Source: Bacillota bacterium
Lineage (GTDB): Bacteria; Bacillota; Clostridia; Christensenellales; UMGS416
Assembly (NCBI GenBank): GCA_023435705.1
Contig: JAEYRH010000016.1
Location: 62,001-126,000, forward strand
Length of the DNA stretch: 64,000 nucleotides
Direction: 5' to 3'
A program made the translations under genes and the position numbers. Every line of letters begins with the position of its first letter. Within the stretch, counting starts at the first letter, position 1. The notes beneath the pieces were generated by a model that saw only the letters and a list, made by a program, of their open reading frames with translations, was not told the DNA's origin and did not search any database. Of the stretch, positions 34,713 through 42,851 are shown piece after piece.

Positions 34713-35921
34713 ATGAGGATACTGGTGCAAAAATTTGGTGGCACGTCGGTGCGATCGCCCGATGCGAGGGGTGCCGCTTTGGAAAAAGTGATTGCTGCGA
34801 AGAAAAGCGGCTACATGCCAGTGGTCGTGGTGTCGGCAATGGGCAGGGCGGGTGAACCCTATGCCACCGACACACTGATCCGCTATGCCCGCGACGCCGC
34901 GGGGTGCGAGCTCAATGCCCGCGACAATGACCTGCTGATGAGCTGCGGCGAGATCATCTCCGCTGTTGTGGTGGCTGGGGCTTTTGAAGCCAAAGGCTAT
35001 ACAGCCCGCGCCGTGACCGGCTGGCAAGCCGGCATCTATACCAACGACCGTTTCGGAGACGCCTCCTATTTCGAGGTGGACACCGCAAGGCTTTATGAAA
35101 TGCTGAATGCCGGAATCATCCCGGTGGTGACAGGCTTTCAGGGCATCACCCGCAACGGCGACGTGACCACCCTGGGCCGCGGCGGCAGCGACACAACGGC
35201 GTCAATCCTGGGCTCGGCCCTCCGCGCCGAGGCCATTGAGATCTATACTGATGTGGACGGCATCATGACGGCTGATCCAAGGCTCTTGCCGGAGGCACGC
35301 GTGATTTCCGATGTGAGCTACAACGAAGTCTTCCAAATGGCCGACCAGGGTGCAAAAGTGATCCACCCGAAGGCGGTTGAAATCGCGATGCGCGGCAATG
35401 TGCCTCTGATCGTGCGCAACACGATGAGTGACCACTCCGGCACCCGCATCTCATCCGATGTGGCCGCGCTGGAAGCTGGCATGCTGGACGTGCTCTCCAG
35501 TATCGCCTATGCCGGTGGGCGCGCGCAGGTGAAAGCAAGCGGCATGGCCTCCGGCGTGATCAAGGATGTGCTGCGCCTGTTTGCCGATGCCGGCATCAGC
35601 ATCGACCTGATCAACGTGTTCCCCGATAGTTTTGTGTTCACGATTGACGATGACAAGGTGGAGAAGGCCAGGGCGGTGTTGGAAAAGCAGCCCTGCACCT
35701 TTGAGATCATCCTGGGGCTTGGCAAGGTGTCCGCCGTGGGCTCCCGCATGCGGGGCGTGCCCGGCGTGATGGCCAGGATCATCAAGGCGTTGAGCATTGA
35801 GGGTGTGGAGGTCTTGCAGACGGCGGACTCGCACATGACCATTTCTTGCCTGATTCATCAGGAGGATGCGCAGAGAGCGGTCAGGGCACTGCATGAGGAG
35901 TTTAGGTTGGCGAAGGGGTAG
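34713..35921 (+). CDS. dapG: Aspartate kinase
   Basis: The 402-residue enzyme phosphorylates aspartate at the head of the lysine, threonine and diaminopimelate pathway. It has the kinase signature LVQKFGGTSVRSP, the catalytic GRGGSDTTASILGSALRA and the C-terminal tandem ACT domains (VKASGMASGVIKDVLRLFADAGISI...; EILGLGKVSAVGSRMRGVPGVMARI-like). ATG 34713 follows AAAGGAG. Its place right behind dpaAB repeats the Bacillus subtilis spoVFA-spoVFB-asd-dapG order, minus asd, and suggests supply of the dipicolinate precursor during sporulation. Confidence 0.95.
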   Translation: MRILVQKFGGTSVRSPDARGAALEKVIAAKKSGYMPVVVVSAMGRAGEPYATDTLIRYARDAAGCELNARDNDLLMSCGEIISAVVVAGAFEAKGYTARAVTGWQAGIYTNDRFGDASYFEVDTARLYEMLNAGIIPVVTGFQGITRNGDVTTLGRGGSDTTASILGSALRAEAIEIYTDVDGIMTADPRLLPEARVISDVSYNEVFQMADQGAKVIHPKAVEIAMRGNVPLIVRNTMSDHSGTRISSDVAALEAGMLDVLSSIAYAGGRAQVKASGMASGVIKDVLRLFADAGISIDLINVFPDSFVFTIDDDKVEKARAVLEKQPCTFEIILGLGKVSAVGSRMRGVPGVMARIIKALSIEGVEVLQTADSHMTISCLIHQEDAQRAVRALHEEFRLAKG

Positions 35922-36084
35922 TACTTAGTGTTTCGTTAATAAGTGAAATTGGGCGGGGCTGGTGCTCCGCCATTTCTATATCCTTGTCCAAATGAACAGC
36001 CTCAGAACAGCCCCTGAACACAGTCTAGATACAGACAAGAAGGATATGCAGGGTGAGATAGAAGGGAACCAGGGTCACCAATCC

Positions 36085-36891
36085 TTATGGCTTCAGACTG
36101 TCTTCTATAATGGCAATCGCATCCTCCGCCGGTATCCCGTGCCTGATCTTCTGTAAATACAGCATCCCCACCAGCGCCCGGTCCATTTCCGACGGTTCCT
36201 GCACCGTCGTCCAGTTCCCATAAAAAATGCTATCCTCATATTCATACTGATCCTGCATCAGCCCCATGGACTGCACAAGCTCCTCAAAGACCAGATGATT
36301 CCGCGCCGCCTGGCTCGTCACATCGCTGGCAATGGCAACAGTTGCCTTGTAGATCGACTTGCTGTCAAACTCCGTCCAGAAGAACCCCCAGTTGCCGGCC
36401 ACATAGCCATCCACTACGTTCTTCATCTCATTCAGTTTCACAAACCAGATGGCTGCGTTCCCGTCCTTCTCCACCAAGGAGATCCCCGGATACCCCTCAA
36501 TGCCGTTTAGCCACTTCACCACACGGCGGACTGCGGCCATATCTTCCTCCGTTGGGTTACCATTCACAACCAGCCTGACCGGCATCGCCCATTTCCGGAT
36601 CGACGTGCCTGCACCGCCGTATTCGCTGCCGCCGGCTACGGTGCGGAATGCATCCAGCAGTTGCTGAGTGGTAAGGCCCTCCACCTCGAACCTGTTGTCC
36701 GGTGTCGGTGTGGTAGTCGGGAGTGTTGGTGCGATCGTATGAATGGGCGTGGGGGAGGCTGTAAGGCTTGGCGCGGTTGTGATATATGCTGTGGCAGGCG
36801 TTGTTTCCTGCGGAATTGGCAAGTGAAACAATCCGCAACCAGTGTTTGCGGCAACGAGTAAAACAAGCAGTGAAGCAAGAAATCGTTTCAT
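36085..36891 (-). CDS. Secreted or lipid-anchored DUF2927-like protein
   Basis: The 268-residue protein begins with a hydrophobic signal (about residues 3-19). Cys19 could be lipidated, but the -3 residue is Asn, so the lipobox is weak. A threonine/proline-rich stretch (about 28-65) acts as a linker. The globular part has MPVRLVVNGNPTEEDMAAVRRVV, GNAAIWFVKLNEM and HLVFEELVQSMGLMQDQYEYEDSIFY, a pattern of the DUF2927 family. Function is unknown; the EELxQxxGL-DSIF segment resembles metalloprotease-like descendants without a clear zinc motif. It is a monocistronic gene with its own promoter. Confidence 0.72.
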   Translation of the reverse strand: MKRFLASLLVLLVAANTGCGLFHLPIPQETTPATAYITTAPSLTASPTPIHTIAPTLPTTTPTPDNRFEVEGLTTQQLLDAFRTVAGGSEYGGAGTSIRKWAMPVRLVVNGNPTEEDMAAVRRVVKWLNGIEGYPGISLVEKDGNAAIWFVKLNEMKNVVDGYVAGNWGFFWTEFDSKSIYKATVAIASDVTSQAARNHLVFEELVQSMGLMQDQYEYEDSIFYGNWTTVQEPSEMDRALVGMLYLQKIRHGIPAEDAIAIIEDSLKP

Positions 36892-36923
36892 TGAAATTAT
36901 CCTGTTTCTGTGGCTACAACGCC

Positions 36924-36953
36924 ATTCTATCTTGTCATGCTTGAAATCGTCAA
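36924..36953 (-). promoter_or_regulatory. Promoter of the DUF2927-like gene
   Basis: On the minus strand TTGACG (36948-36953) and TAGAAT (36924-36929) are 18 bases apart. Confidence 0.55.
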
Positions 36954-36988
36954 TATAAAGAGAGTATCACAGCACGGGGGACCTTGCC

Positions 36989-37040
36989 CCACCTCCCTCA
37001 TGGAGGGAGGTGCCACCCGCAGGTGGCGGAAGGAGTTCGG
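36989..37040 (+). repeat. Dispersed palindromic repeat, copy 2
   Basis: ACCTCCCTCA/TGGAGGGAGGT forms stem 1 (36991-37011), GCCACC-CGCA-GGTGGC forms stem 2 (37012-37027), and the end reads GGAAGGAGTT. The unit sits between the DUF2927-like gene and the ygiQ promoter. Confidence 0.8.
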
Positions 37041-37050
37041 AGCTCCTTCT

Positions 37051-37079
37051 TTGATTTTCCCATTCTTTTCGGGTATACT
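37051..37079 (+). promoter_or_regulatory. Promoter of the YgiQ-family gene
   Basis: TTGATT (37051-37056) and TATACT (37074-37079) are separated by 17 bases, directly downstream of the palindromic repeat. Confidence 0.6.
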
Positions 37080-37105
37080 TCAAATACCCCAAAGGAGGAC
37101 GCACC

Positions 37106-39088
37106 GTGCCATTTTTGCCTGTAACAAAAGAAGAGATGATTGCCCTTGGCTGGGACAGGCCGGACTTTGTGTTCGTATCCGGCGACGCCTATGTGGACCA
37201 CCCCAGCTTCGGCCACGCGATCATCTCACGGGTGCTGGAAAAGCAGGGCTTCCGCGTGGCGATGCTCTGCCAACCAGACTGGCGCGGAAAGGCTGACTTC
37301 CAGAGATTTGGGCGGCCAAGGCTGGGCTTCCTCGTGTCCGCCGGCAACATCGACAGCATGGTCAACCATTACACCGCAAACAAGAAAAAGCGCAGCCAGG
37401 ACGCTTATGCCCCCGGCGGCAAGGCGGGCATGAGGCCGGACCGGGCCACGATCGTGTATTGCAACCGCATCCGCGAGGCCTATTCCAACATCCCGGTCAT
37501 CATCGGCGGTGTGGAGGCGGGCTTGCGGCGCTTTGCCCATTACGACTACTGGGATAATGCCGTGCGCCGCAGCATCCTGACAGATTCCGGCGCAAGTCTG
37601 TTGGTTTACGGCATGGGCGAGTTGGCCATCGCGCAGGTGGCCAAGCTCATAGAAAAGGGAGTACCCATCGGCAATTTGCGAACAATCCCAGGCACCTGCG
37701 CCATCGCCGAGTCGCAGGAGGAGGCGGGGGAGGGCATTGTGTTACCCTCCGCCGATGAAGTCTCGACCAGCAAGCGCAAGTATGCTGAGGCCTTCCGTGT
37801 GCAGTATGAGCAGCAGGATGCCGCCCGAGGCAAGCGCCTGATCCAGAAGCAGGACAAAAACTGGCTCATCCAAAACCCGCCTGCCCGGCCTCTCACGCAA
37901 GCCGAGATGGACGAGGTCTACGAGCTGCCCTACATGCGCTCCTGGCACCCGATGTATGCCAAACATGGTGGCGTGCCGGCCATTGCCGAGGTGGAGTTCT
38001 CCCTTGTTTCCTCGCGCGGGTGCTTCGGCGGCTGCTCTTTTTGCGCGCTGCACTTCCAGCAGGGCCGGGTGATCCAGGCCCGCAGCCACCAGTCGCTTGT
38101 GAAGGAAGCGGAGATGCTCACCAAGTTGCCGGGGTTCAAGGGCTATATCCACGACGTGGGCGGCCCTACCGCAAATTTCCGCATGACCGCCTGCGAGGGG
38201 CAAACAGAGCGCGGAACCTGTTCCCACCGGCAGTGCCTCTATCCCAAGCCCTGCGAGCACCTCACACCCGATCATTCGGACTACATCGAGCTGCTCCGTA
38301 AGCTTCGGGCCATCCCCGGCGTCAAGAAGGTGTTCATCCGCTCAGGTCTGCGGTTCGATTATCTTCTGGCGGACAGGCAGGGTTCGGCTTTTTTGAAGGA
38401 GTTGTGTCAGCACCACATCAGCGGGCAGCTGAAGGTCGCGCCGGAGCATGTGTCTGACACGGTGCTGCGGGCGATGGGCAAGCCGTCCTTCGATGTCTAC
38501 CGCCAGTTTGTGCAGCGCTACCAGAACATGAACGAGCGGCTGGGCATGGAGCAATACCTGGTGCCTTATTTCATCTCCTCCCACCCCGGCAGCGACCTGA
38601 AGGCCGCCATCGAGCTGGCCGAGGCCATGCGTGACATGCGCATTTACCCTGAGCAGGTGCAGGATTTCTACCCCACGCCGGGGTCGGTTTCCACCTGCAT
38701 GTATCACACCGGCATCGATCCCAGGACGATGCAGCCGGTGCATGTGCCAATGGGGGAGGAGCGCCGCATGCAGCGGGCGCTGCTGCAATACACCCGCCGC
38801 GAGAACCACGCTCTGGTGCGCAAGGCCCTCACCCTTGCCAGCCGCACAGATCTGATCGGCGGCAGCCCCAAGTGCCTGGTGCCCGCCGAGGGCACGGTGC
38901 CGTACCGCCCGTCTGGGAAGCCAAAAACGGCAGGGCAAGGGCGTACGGCTGCCAAGCAGCCGGGTATAAAGCCCCCTTCAGGCAAGCAAAAGCCCCCGGC
39001 AAAGGCCGGAGGCGGAAAAGCGATTGGGAAACCGGTTCAGGGTGGAGTGGTTAAGAGGAGGGAGAATGGCCGGGGGAAAGGCAAGTAG
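37106..39088 (+). CDS. ygiQ: YgiQ-family radical SAM protein
   Basis: The 660-residue protein starts at GTG 37106, eight bases after AAAGGAGG. It has the UPF0313/YgiQ N-terminal domain (DFVFVSGDAYVDHPSFGHAII) and a radical SAM core with the cluster motif SSRGCFGGCSFCALHF (three cysteines in a CxxxCxxC arrangement). DVGGPTANFRMTAC and the long APEHVSDTVLRAMGKPSF segment are also typical. The last 60 residues are lysine/proline-rich and probably disordered. The reaction is unknown. It is a single-gene unit followed by two repeat copies. Confidence 0.95.
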   Translation: MPFLPVTKEEMIALGWDRPDFVFVSGDAYVDHPSFGHAIISRVLEKQGFRVAMLCQPDWRGKADFQRFGRPRLGFLVSAGNIDSMVNHYTANKKKRSQDAYAPGGKAGMRPDRATIVYCNRIREAYSNIPVIIGGVEAGLRRFAHYDYWDNAVRRSILTDSGASLLVYGMGELAIAQVAKLIEKGVPIGNLRTIPGTCAIAESQEEAGEGIVLPSADEVSTSKRKYAEAFRVQYEQQDAARGKRLIQKQDKNWLIQNPPARPLTQAEMDEVYELPYMRSWHPMYAKHGGVPAIAEVEFSLVSSRGCFGGCSFCALHFQQGRVIQARSHQSLVKEAEMLTKLPGFKGYIHDVGGPTANFRMTACEGQTERGTCSHRQCLYPKPCEHLTPDHSDYIELLRKLRAIPGVKKVFIRSGLRFDYLLADRQGSAFLKELCQHHISGQLKVAPEHVSDTVLRAMGKPSFDVYRQFVQRYQNMNERLGMEQYLVPYFISSHPGSDLKAAIELAEAMRDMRIYPEQVQDFYPTPGSVSTCMYHTGIDPRTMQPVHVPMGEERRMQRALLQYTRRENHALVRKALTLASRTDLIGGSPKCLVPAEGTVPYRPSGKPKTAGQGRTAAKQPGIKPPSGKQKPPAKAGGGKAIGKPVQGGVVKRRENGRGKGK

Positions 39089-39099
39089 TCAAGTAGAGC

Positions 39100-39140
39100 A
39101 AAACTCCCTCCGTCGCCTCCGGCGACACCTCCCTCATTGA
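39100..39140 (-). repeat. Dispersed palindromic repeat, copy 3
   Basis: On the minus strand the unit ends with GACGGAGGGAGTTTT preceded by the stem GTCGCC-GGAG-GGCGAC-like and GAGGGAGGT. It begins 12 bases after the ygiQ stop. Confidence 0.78.
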
Positions 39141-39149
39141 CCCCCACCG

Positions 39150-39195
39150 CCTCTGGCGGTGCCACCCCTAGAAGGGGTGGTATAGAGGGAGGCAA
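39150..39195. repeat. Related hairpins between repeat copies 3 and 4
   Basis: ACCGCC-TCT-GGCGGT and CCACCCCTAGAAGGGGTGG follow each other and are built like the stems of the neighbouring repeat units. They likely belong to a partly degenerate copy. No gene is visible between 39089 and 39269. Confidence 0.6.
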
Positions 39196-39220
39196 GTTGA
39201 TGCTCTTTCAATGGCGCACT

Positions 39221-39267
39221 TGTCCCCCTCCTGAGGGGGATGCCCCCGCAGGGGGCAAGGGGAGTTG
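39221..39267 (+). repeat. Dispersed palindromic repeat, copy 4
   Basis: CCCCCTC-CT-GAGGGGG, then GCCCCC-GCA-GGGGGC, then AAGGGGAGTT gives the same two-stem layout in the opposite orientation to copy 3. Confidence 0.75.
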
Positions 39268-39269
39268 TA

Positions 39270-40028
39270 TTATTTCCTCCCCGCGCAATACACCTTCATG
39301 GCCTTGCTCTGGAAATCCGCCAGCCCCGGCTTTACTTTGTCAATGTTCTCGGTGAACCGGTGGTCGTCCACATAAAGGTTGCTCAAGCCCTCGTAGACTT
39401 CCAGTGAGCAGTCATAAAAGCTGTCGTCGATGTAGTGAAAGTGGCGGTCTATCACGGCCTGCACGGCGGGGTCTGCGGCATCGCGGCCTGCTGCCATCAG
39501 TTCTGCCAAATCGGTTTGGATCTGGCCGCCCTTCTGCATGACCTCAGCCCACTCCCTTTTGCCATATCGTTTGGTTTTATCGCGCTGCTGCCAGCCGGGA
39601 TACTTTTGGTCCACTTCCTGGGCATATTTCTTTTGCTGTTCCTCAATCTCGGTCATGTCGAAATTCTCAAAATAATCCTTATCCTGCATCATGTTGCCTC
39701 CTTTGAATGTTTGCAGTGTCTTGTCCACGGTCTCCAGCAGCTTGTTAAGCCGCTCGCGCCGTTTGAGCAGCAGAGAGCGGTGCTGCCGCAATGCCATGGC
39801 CTCGTCAAAACCGGGGCTGTCCAGGATGGCGCGGATCGCATCCAAAGAAAAATCCAGTTCCTTGAAGAAGAGCACCTGCTGCAGGCGCTTGAGCTCCGCC
39901 AGGCCATAGAGCCGATAGCCTGCCTCTGTGTGTGAAGCCGGGCGCAGCAGCCCGATCTCGTCGTAGTGGTGCAGCGTGCGCACGCTCACACCCGCCAGTT
40001 TGGATAGTTCGTTCACCGAGTAGTTCAT
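39270..40028 (-). CDS. MerR-family regulator with TipAS-like ligand domain
   Basis: The start at 40028 has GGGAG nine bases upstream. The 252-residue product has a MerR winged helix (YSVNELSKLAGVSVRTLHHYDEIGLLRP) and dimerisation helix (to about 115), followed by a TipAS-type antibiotic-binding domain with KYPGWQQRDKTKRYGKREWAEV and FHYIDDSFYDCSLEVYEGLSNLYVDD. TipA/Mta/SkgA-type proteins bind thiopeptides or other hydrophobic drugs and activate their own promoter. The promoter has the 19-base spacer typical of MerR control. The dependent efflux or resistance gene is not adjacent, so self-activation is the only visible target. Confidence 0.92.
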   Translation of the reverse strand: MNYSVNELSKLAGVSVRTLHHYDEIGLLRPASHTEAGYRLYGLAELKRLQQVLFFKELDFSLDAIRAILDSPGFDEAMALRQHRSLLLKRRERLNKLLETVDKTLQTFKGGNMMQDKDYFENFDMTEIEEQQKKYAQEVDQKYPGWQQRDKTKRYGKREWAEVMQKGGQIQTDLAELMAAGRDAADPAVQAVIDRHFHYIDDSFYDCSLEVYEGLSNLYVDDHRFTENIDKVKPGLADFQSKAMKVYCAGRK

Positions 40029-40056
40029 ATTGATCATCTCCCGGCCGGATGATTGC

Positions 40057-40087
40057 AGTATAAACTATGACGTAGCGTGAGGGTCAA
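40057..40087 (-). promoter_or_regulatory. MerR-type promoter with 19-base spacer
   Basis: On the minus strand TTGACC (40082-40087) and TATACT (40057-40062) are 19 bases apart. The spacer carries the imperfect dyad TCACGCTACGT, as in TipA/Mta operators. Confidence 0.7.
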
Positions 40088-40145
40088 GAGGTTTTTTGAG
40101 AAATATTCGATTCGTGCTTAAACTCGTTGGAATCCTGTCTCTCCC

Positions 40146-40173
40146 TTGACAATCCCCCATTTGATGCTATGAT
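40146..40173 (+). promoter_or_regulatory. Promoter of the 40206-44407 gene group
   Basis: A perfect TTGACA (40146-40151) and TATGAT (40168-40173) are 16 bases apart, 32 bases before the first gene. Confidence 0.65.
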
Positions 40174-40205
40174 TTCCAAGTACTTACAACGATCCGGAGA
40201 ATACC

Positions 40206-41015
40206 ATGGCCGAACGCATCGCCAGCCTGCAAAACCCCCGTATCAAGAATATCCTGCGCCTTGCAAAGGCCAGCGAGCGCCGCCGGCAGGAGCTCATCGT
40301 GATCGAAGGGTTCCGTGAAATTCGGATGGCCGTGCAGTCCGGCTTTGTGGTGCGGGAGCTGTATGTTGCCCCCGAGGTGAATCCTCATCCGGAGATGCCG
40401 GCGCTTTTGGCTGAGCTTCCGGATGATTGCCAGGTTTTTGAGATCACCAGGCCGGTGTTTGAGAAGGTGGCGTACCGAGACAACTCCGACGGCCTGATCG
40501 CCCTCGCGGAGCCAAAGGCGCTTTCATTGGATGGATTGAAGTTAAGTAGCAACCCTTTGGTGCTTGTGATGGAATCGCCGGAAAAGCCCGGTAACATCGG
40601 CGCGATCCTGCGCACCGCAGACGCTGCCGCGTTGGATGCCGTGATAGTGTGCGACCCCAGGACAGATCTTTATAACTCCAACGTGATCCGCGCCAGCCTG
40701 GGCTGCATCTTCAGCTGCCAGGTGGCGGTTTGCTCCTCGCGGGAGGCAATTGATTACTTACGGCAACGGTGCATTCGCACTCATGCCGCTGCGCTCACAG
40801 CCAGTCATTTCTATTACGAAGCCGATTTCACCGGCCCCGCCGCCATTGTGATGGGTTCGGAAGCTGACGGCCTCACAAAGCTCTGGCTGGATGAGGCCGA
40901 TATGCAAATCAAGATCCCCATGGGCGGCCGGGTGGATTCACTGAACCTTTCCACATCGGCGGCGGTTCTGGTATTTGACGCCAAGCGCCAGCGGGACTGC
41001 TGCAGCAAACCATGA
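40206..41015 (+). CDS. SpoU/TrmH-family rRNA 2'-O-methyltransferase
   Basis: The 269-residue SPOUT-class enzyme has an N-terminal substrate-binding domain (LQNPRIKNILRLAKASERRRQ, IEGFREIRMAVQSG) like that of YsgA/RlmB-type proteins, then the knotted SAM-binding domain with ESPEKPGNIGAILRTADAA (motif 1), IVMGSEADGL (motif 2) and IPMGGRVDSLNLSTSAAVLVF (motif 3). It most likely methylates a ribose in 23S rRNA; the exact nucleotide is unknown. It begins an apparent cluster with two ATP-grasp genes, the first 13 bases downstream. Confidence 0.94.
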   Translation: MAERIASLQNPRIKNILRLAKASERRRQELIVIEGFREIRMAVQSGFVVRELYVAPEVNPHPEMPALLAELPDDCQVFEITRPVFEKVAYRDNSDGLIALAEPKALSLDGLKLSSNPLVLVMESPEKPGNIGAILRTADAAALDAVIVCDPRTDLYNSNVIRASLGCIFSCQVAVCSSREAIDYLRQRCIRTHAAALTASHFYYEADFTGPAAIVMGSEADGLTKLWLDEADMQIKIPMGGRVDSLNLSTSAAVLVFDAKRQRDCCSKP

Positions 41016-41028
41016 GACTAGGAGCCCC

Positions 41029-41931
41029 ATGAAAAAACTCAACGGTTGGATCCTTTATAATGGCTCGTTGAAAAGCCCCAAGTTCCAGGAGCATATCGAC
41101 TGGCTGTCGAAGAGCATTGCCAATTATGGCATGGGTTGCGTTGAAGTGCATAACGGGATGGTGCCGGCGCTGATTGCTGGTGAACAGATCGCCTTGCGGC
41201 CTGGTCTTGATCTTGGGCTGCCGGACTTCGCTGTGTTTTGGGATAAGGATGTGCGCCTGGGCCTGCAACTGGAAGCCATGGGCCTGCGGTTGTTTAACCC
41301 GGCTTCGGTTGTGGCAACCTGTGATGACAAGTCCATGACCCACATCGCGCTGGCAGCACAGGGAATTCCGATGCCCAAGACGGTGATTGCGCCTCTTATT
41401 TTCCCTGGCCATAGCGAGCATGACAAACATTTCCTCGAGTATGTGCAGGATGAGCTGAAATTCCCGATGGTCGTGAAAGAGTGCTTCGGCTCCTTCGGGG
41501 CGCAGGTTTATCTGGCGAACAATGCCGATGAGTTGACCGCATTGCACCGCAGATTGATCTATACGCCACATCTTTACCAGCAGTTCATCTCGTCCAGCTT
41601 TGGCCGCGACGTACGCATCCAGGTAGTGGGTGAGCAGGTCGTAGCGTCGGTGCTGCGGGTGTCCGACCACGACTTCCGCGCCAATGTGACCAACGGCGGC
41701 AGGATGGAGCCATTCCAACCGCCTCGCGAGTTCACTGACATGGCCGTCCGCTGCAGCCGTGTATTGGGGGCTGATTTTGCCGGTGTGGACCTTTTGTTCG
41801 GGCCCGATGGTGAGCCGGTGCTCTGTGAGGTCAACTCCAACGCACACTTCAAAAACCTCTACAATTGCACCGGCGTGGATGTGGCCGACCACATCGCCCG
41901 CTACATTGTCAAGGTAATGACCCATGGATGA
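41029..41931 (+). CDS. RimK-like ATP-grasp ligase, first of a tandem pair
   Basis: The 300-residue protein starts MKKLNGWILYNGSLKSPKF, a small pre-ATP-grasp domain, and continues with ATP-grasp signatures: NPASVVATCDDKSMTHIALAA, MVVKECFGSFGAQVYL (ATP-binding lysine and glycine loop), DVRIQVVGEQVVASVLRV and the metal-binding EVNSNAHFKNL near the C-terminus. This is the RimK/alpha-L-glutamate ligase subgroup. The acceptor (protein tail, peptide or small molecule) cannot be deduced. It overlaps the following paralogue by eight bases, implying coupled synthesis and possibly a shared complex. Confidence 0.88.
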   Translation: MKKLNGWILYNGSLKSPKFQEHIDWLSKSIANYGMGCVEVHNGMVPALIAGEQIALRPGLDLGLPDFAVFWDKDVRLGLQLEAMGLRLFNPASVVATCDDKSMTHIALAAQGIPMPKTVIAPLIFPGHSEHDKHFLEYVQDELKFPMVVKECFGSFGAQVYLANNADELTALHRRLIYTPHLYQQFISSSFGRDVRIQVVGEQVVASVLRVSDHDFRANVTNGGRMEPFQPPREFTDMAVRCSRVLGADFAGVDLLFGPDGEPVLCEVNSNAHFKNLYNCTGVDVADHIARYIVKVMTHG

Positions 41932-42775
41932 GGGCTGGCTCATCTACTGCCGGGAGGATTGGCAGAAGAACCGATCCTATGCTGATCGTCTGATTGAGCG
42001 GGCTCTCGTCCATGGCATGAATCTGAGACTTGTGCTGCGAGATGAGCTGGATGATGCCGGCGTGACATTCGATTGTGCGCACCGGTTCGCTGTGAACCGT
42101 TCGCGGGACTGGCAACTGGCGCAGACGCTGGAACAGGCGGGTTTCCTGGTGTCCAACTGCTCTGAGGCATGCCGTATCGGCAATGACAAGGTGGAAAGCC
42201 ACCGGCTGGCAGCTCGGCTTGGACTGCCGCAGGTTGATATGGCCTTCTGCGCCAACAACCCTGTTGAGCTTTCCGCTCACGGCTTGGGCTACCCGGTTGT
42301 GCTGAAAGATCCATACGGCCATGGGGGCACAGGTGTTTTGCTGGCCCACAATCGGGAAGAACTGCTGGCGATGACTGCGCAATTAGCCTGTCACACAGTG
42401 CTGTTGCAGCGGCTCTGCGGCATGCCCGGCGTTGATCTTCGGGTCTATGTGCTTGGTGGAGAAGTGTTGGCCGCAGTGCGCCGATCATCGCAGAATGACT
42501 TTCGTGCCAACCTTTCGCTTGGCGGCACGGTGGAGTTGTGCGAGCCGGGCCCGAAGGAGCTTGCGATGGTTCGGGCGATTACCGCAGCAATGCCACTTGA
42601 TTATGCCGGCATCGACTTCATTTATGACAGCGCAGATCAGCCCTTGTTCAATGAAATAGAAGATGCCGTGGGCAGCCGGTCACTGTATCAGTTGGGCGGG
42701 CCGGACACAGCAGATGCATATATGAACCACATTGCGTTGATGCTGAATCGTCATCAAGACATTTCCCGCAAATAG
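41924..42775 (+). CDS. ATP-grasp ligase, second of a tandem pair
   Basis: The 283-residue protein is a divergent paralogue of the previous gene: GWLIYCREDWQKNRSYADRL parallels GWILYNGSLKSPKFQEHI, and CRIGNDKVESHRLAARLGLP, VVLKDPYGHGGTGVLL, DLRVYVLGGEVLAAVRRSS and the acidic FNEIEDAVGSRSLYQ line up with the corresponding ATP-grasp motifs. The last motif has Glu-Ile-Glu rather than Glu-Val-Asn, a change at a metal ligand position. The substrate is unknown. Together the genes may make a two-step amino acid ligation or a heterodimer. Confidence 0.85.
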   Translation: MDEGWLIYCREDWQKNRSYADRLIERALVHGMNLRLVLRDELDDAGVTFDCAHRFAVNRSRDWQLAQTLEQAGFLVSNCSEACRIGNDKVESHRLAARLGLPQVDMAFCANNPVELSAHGLGYPVVLKDPYGHGGTGVLLAHNREELLAMTAQLACHTVLLQRLCGMPGVDLRVYVLGGEVLAAVRRSSQNDFRANLSLGGTVELCEPGPKELAMVRAITAAMPLDYAGIDFIYDSADQPLFNEIEDAVGSRSLYQLGGPDTADAYMNHIALMLNRHQDISRK

Positions 42776-42818
42776 GTATATAATAAAGGTAAAATCATCC
42801 ACAATAAGATGAGAGATA

Positions 42819-42836
42819 CGCCTTCTGAAGGCGTTA
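42819..42836 (+). promoter_or_regulatory. Leader hairpin before the NYN-LOTUS gene
   Basis: ACGCCTT-CTG-AAGGCGT style inverted repeat lies between a TATAAT at 42779-42784 and the GGAAGGAA ribosome binding site. No T-run follows, so it is more likely a 5' UTR stem than a terminator. Confidence 0.4.
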
Positions 42837-42851
42837 TATGGAAGGAATATT

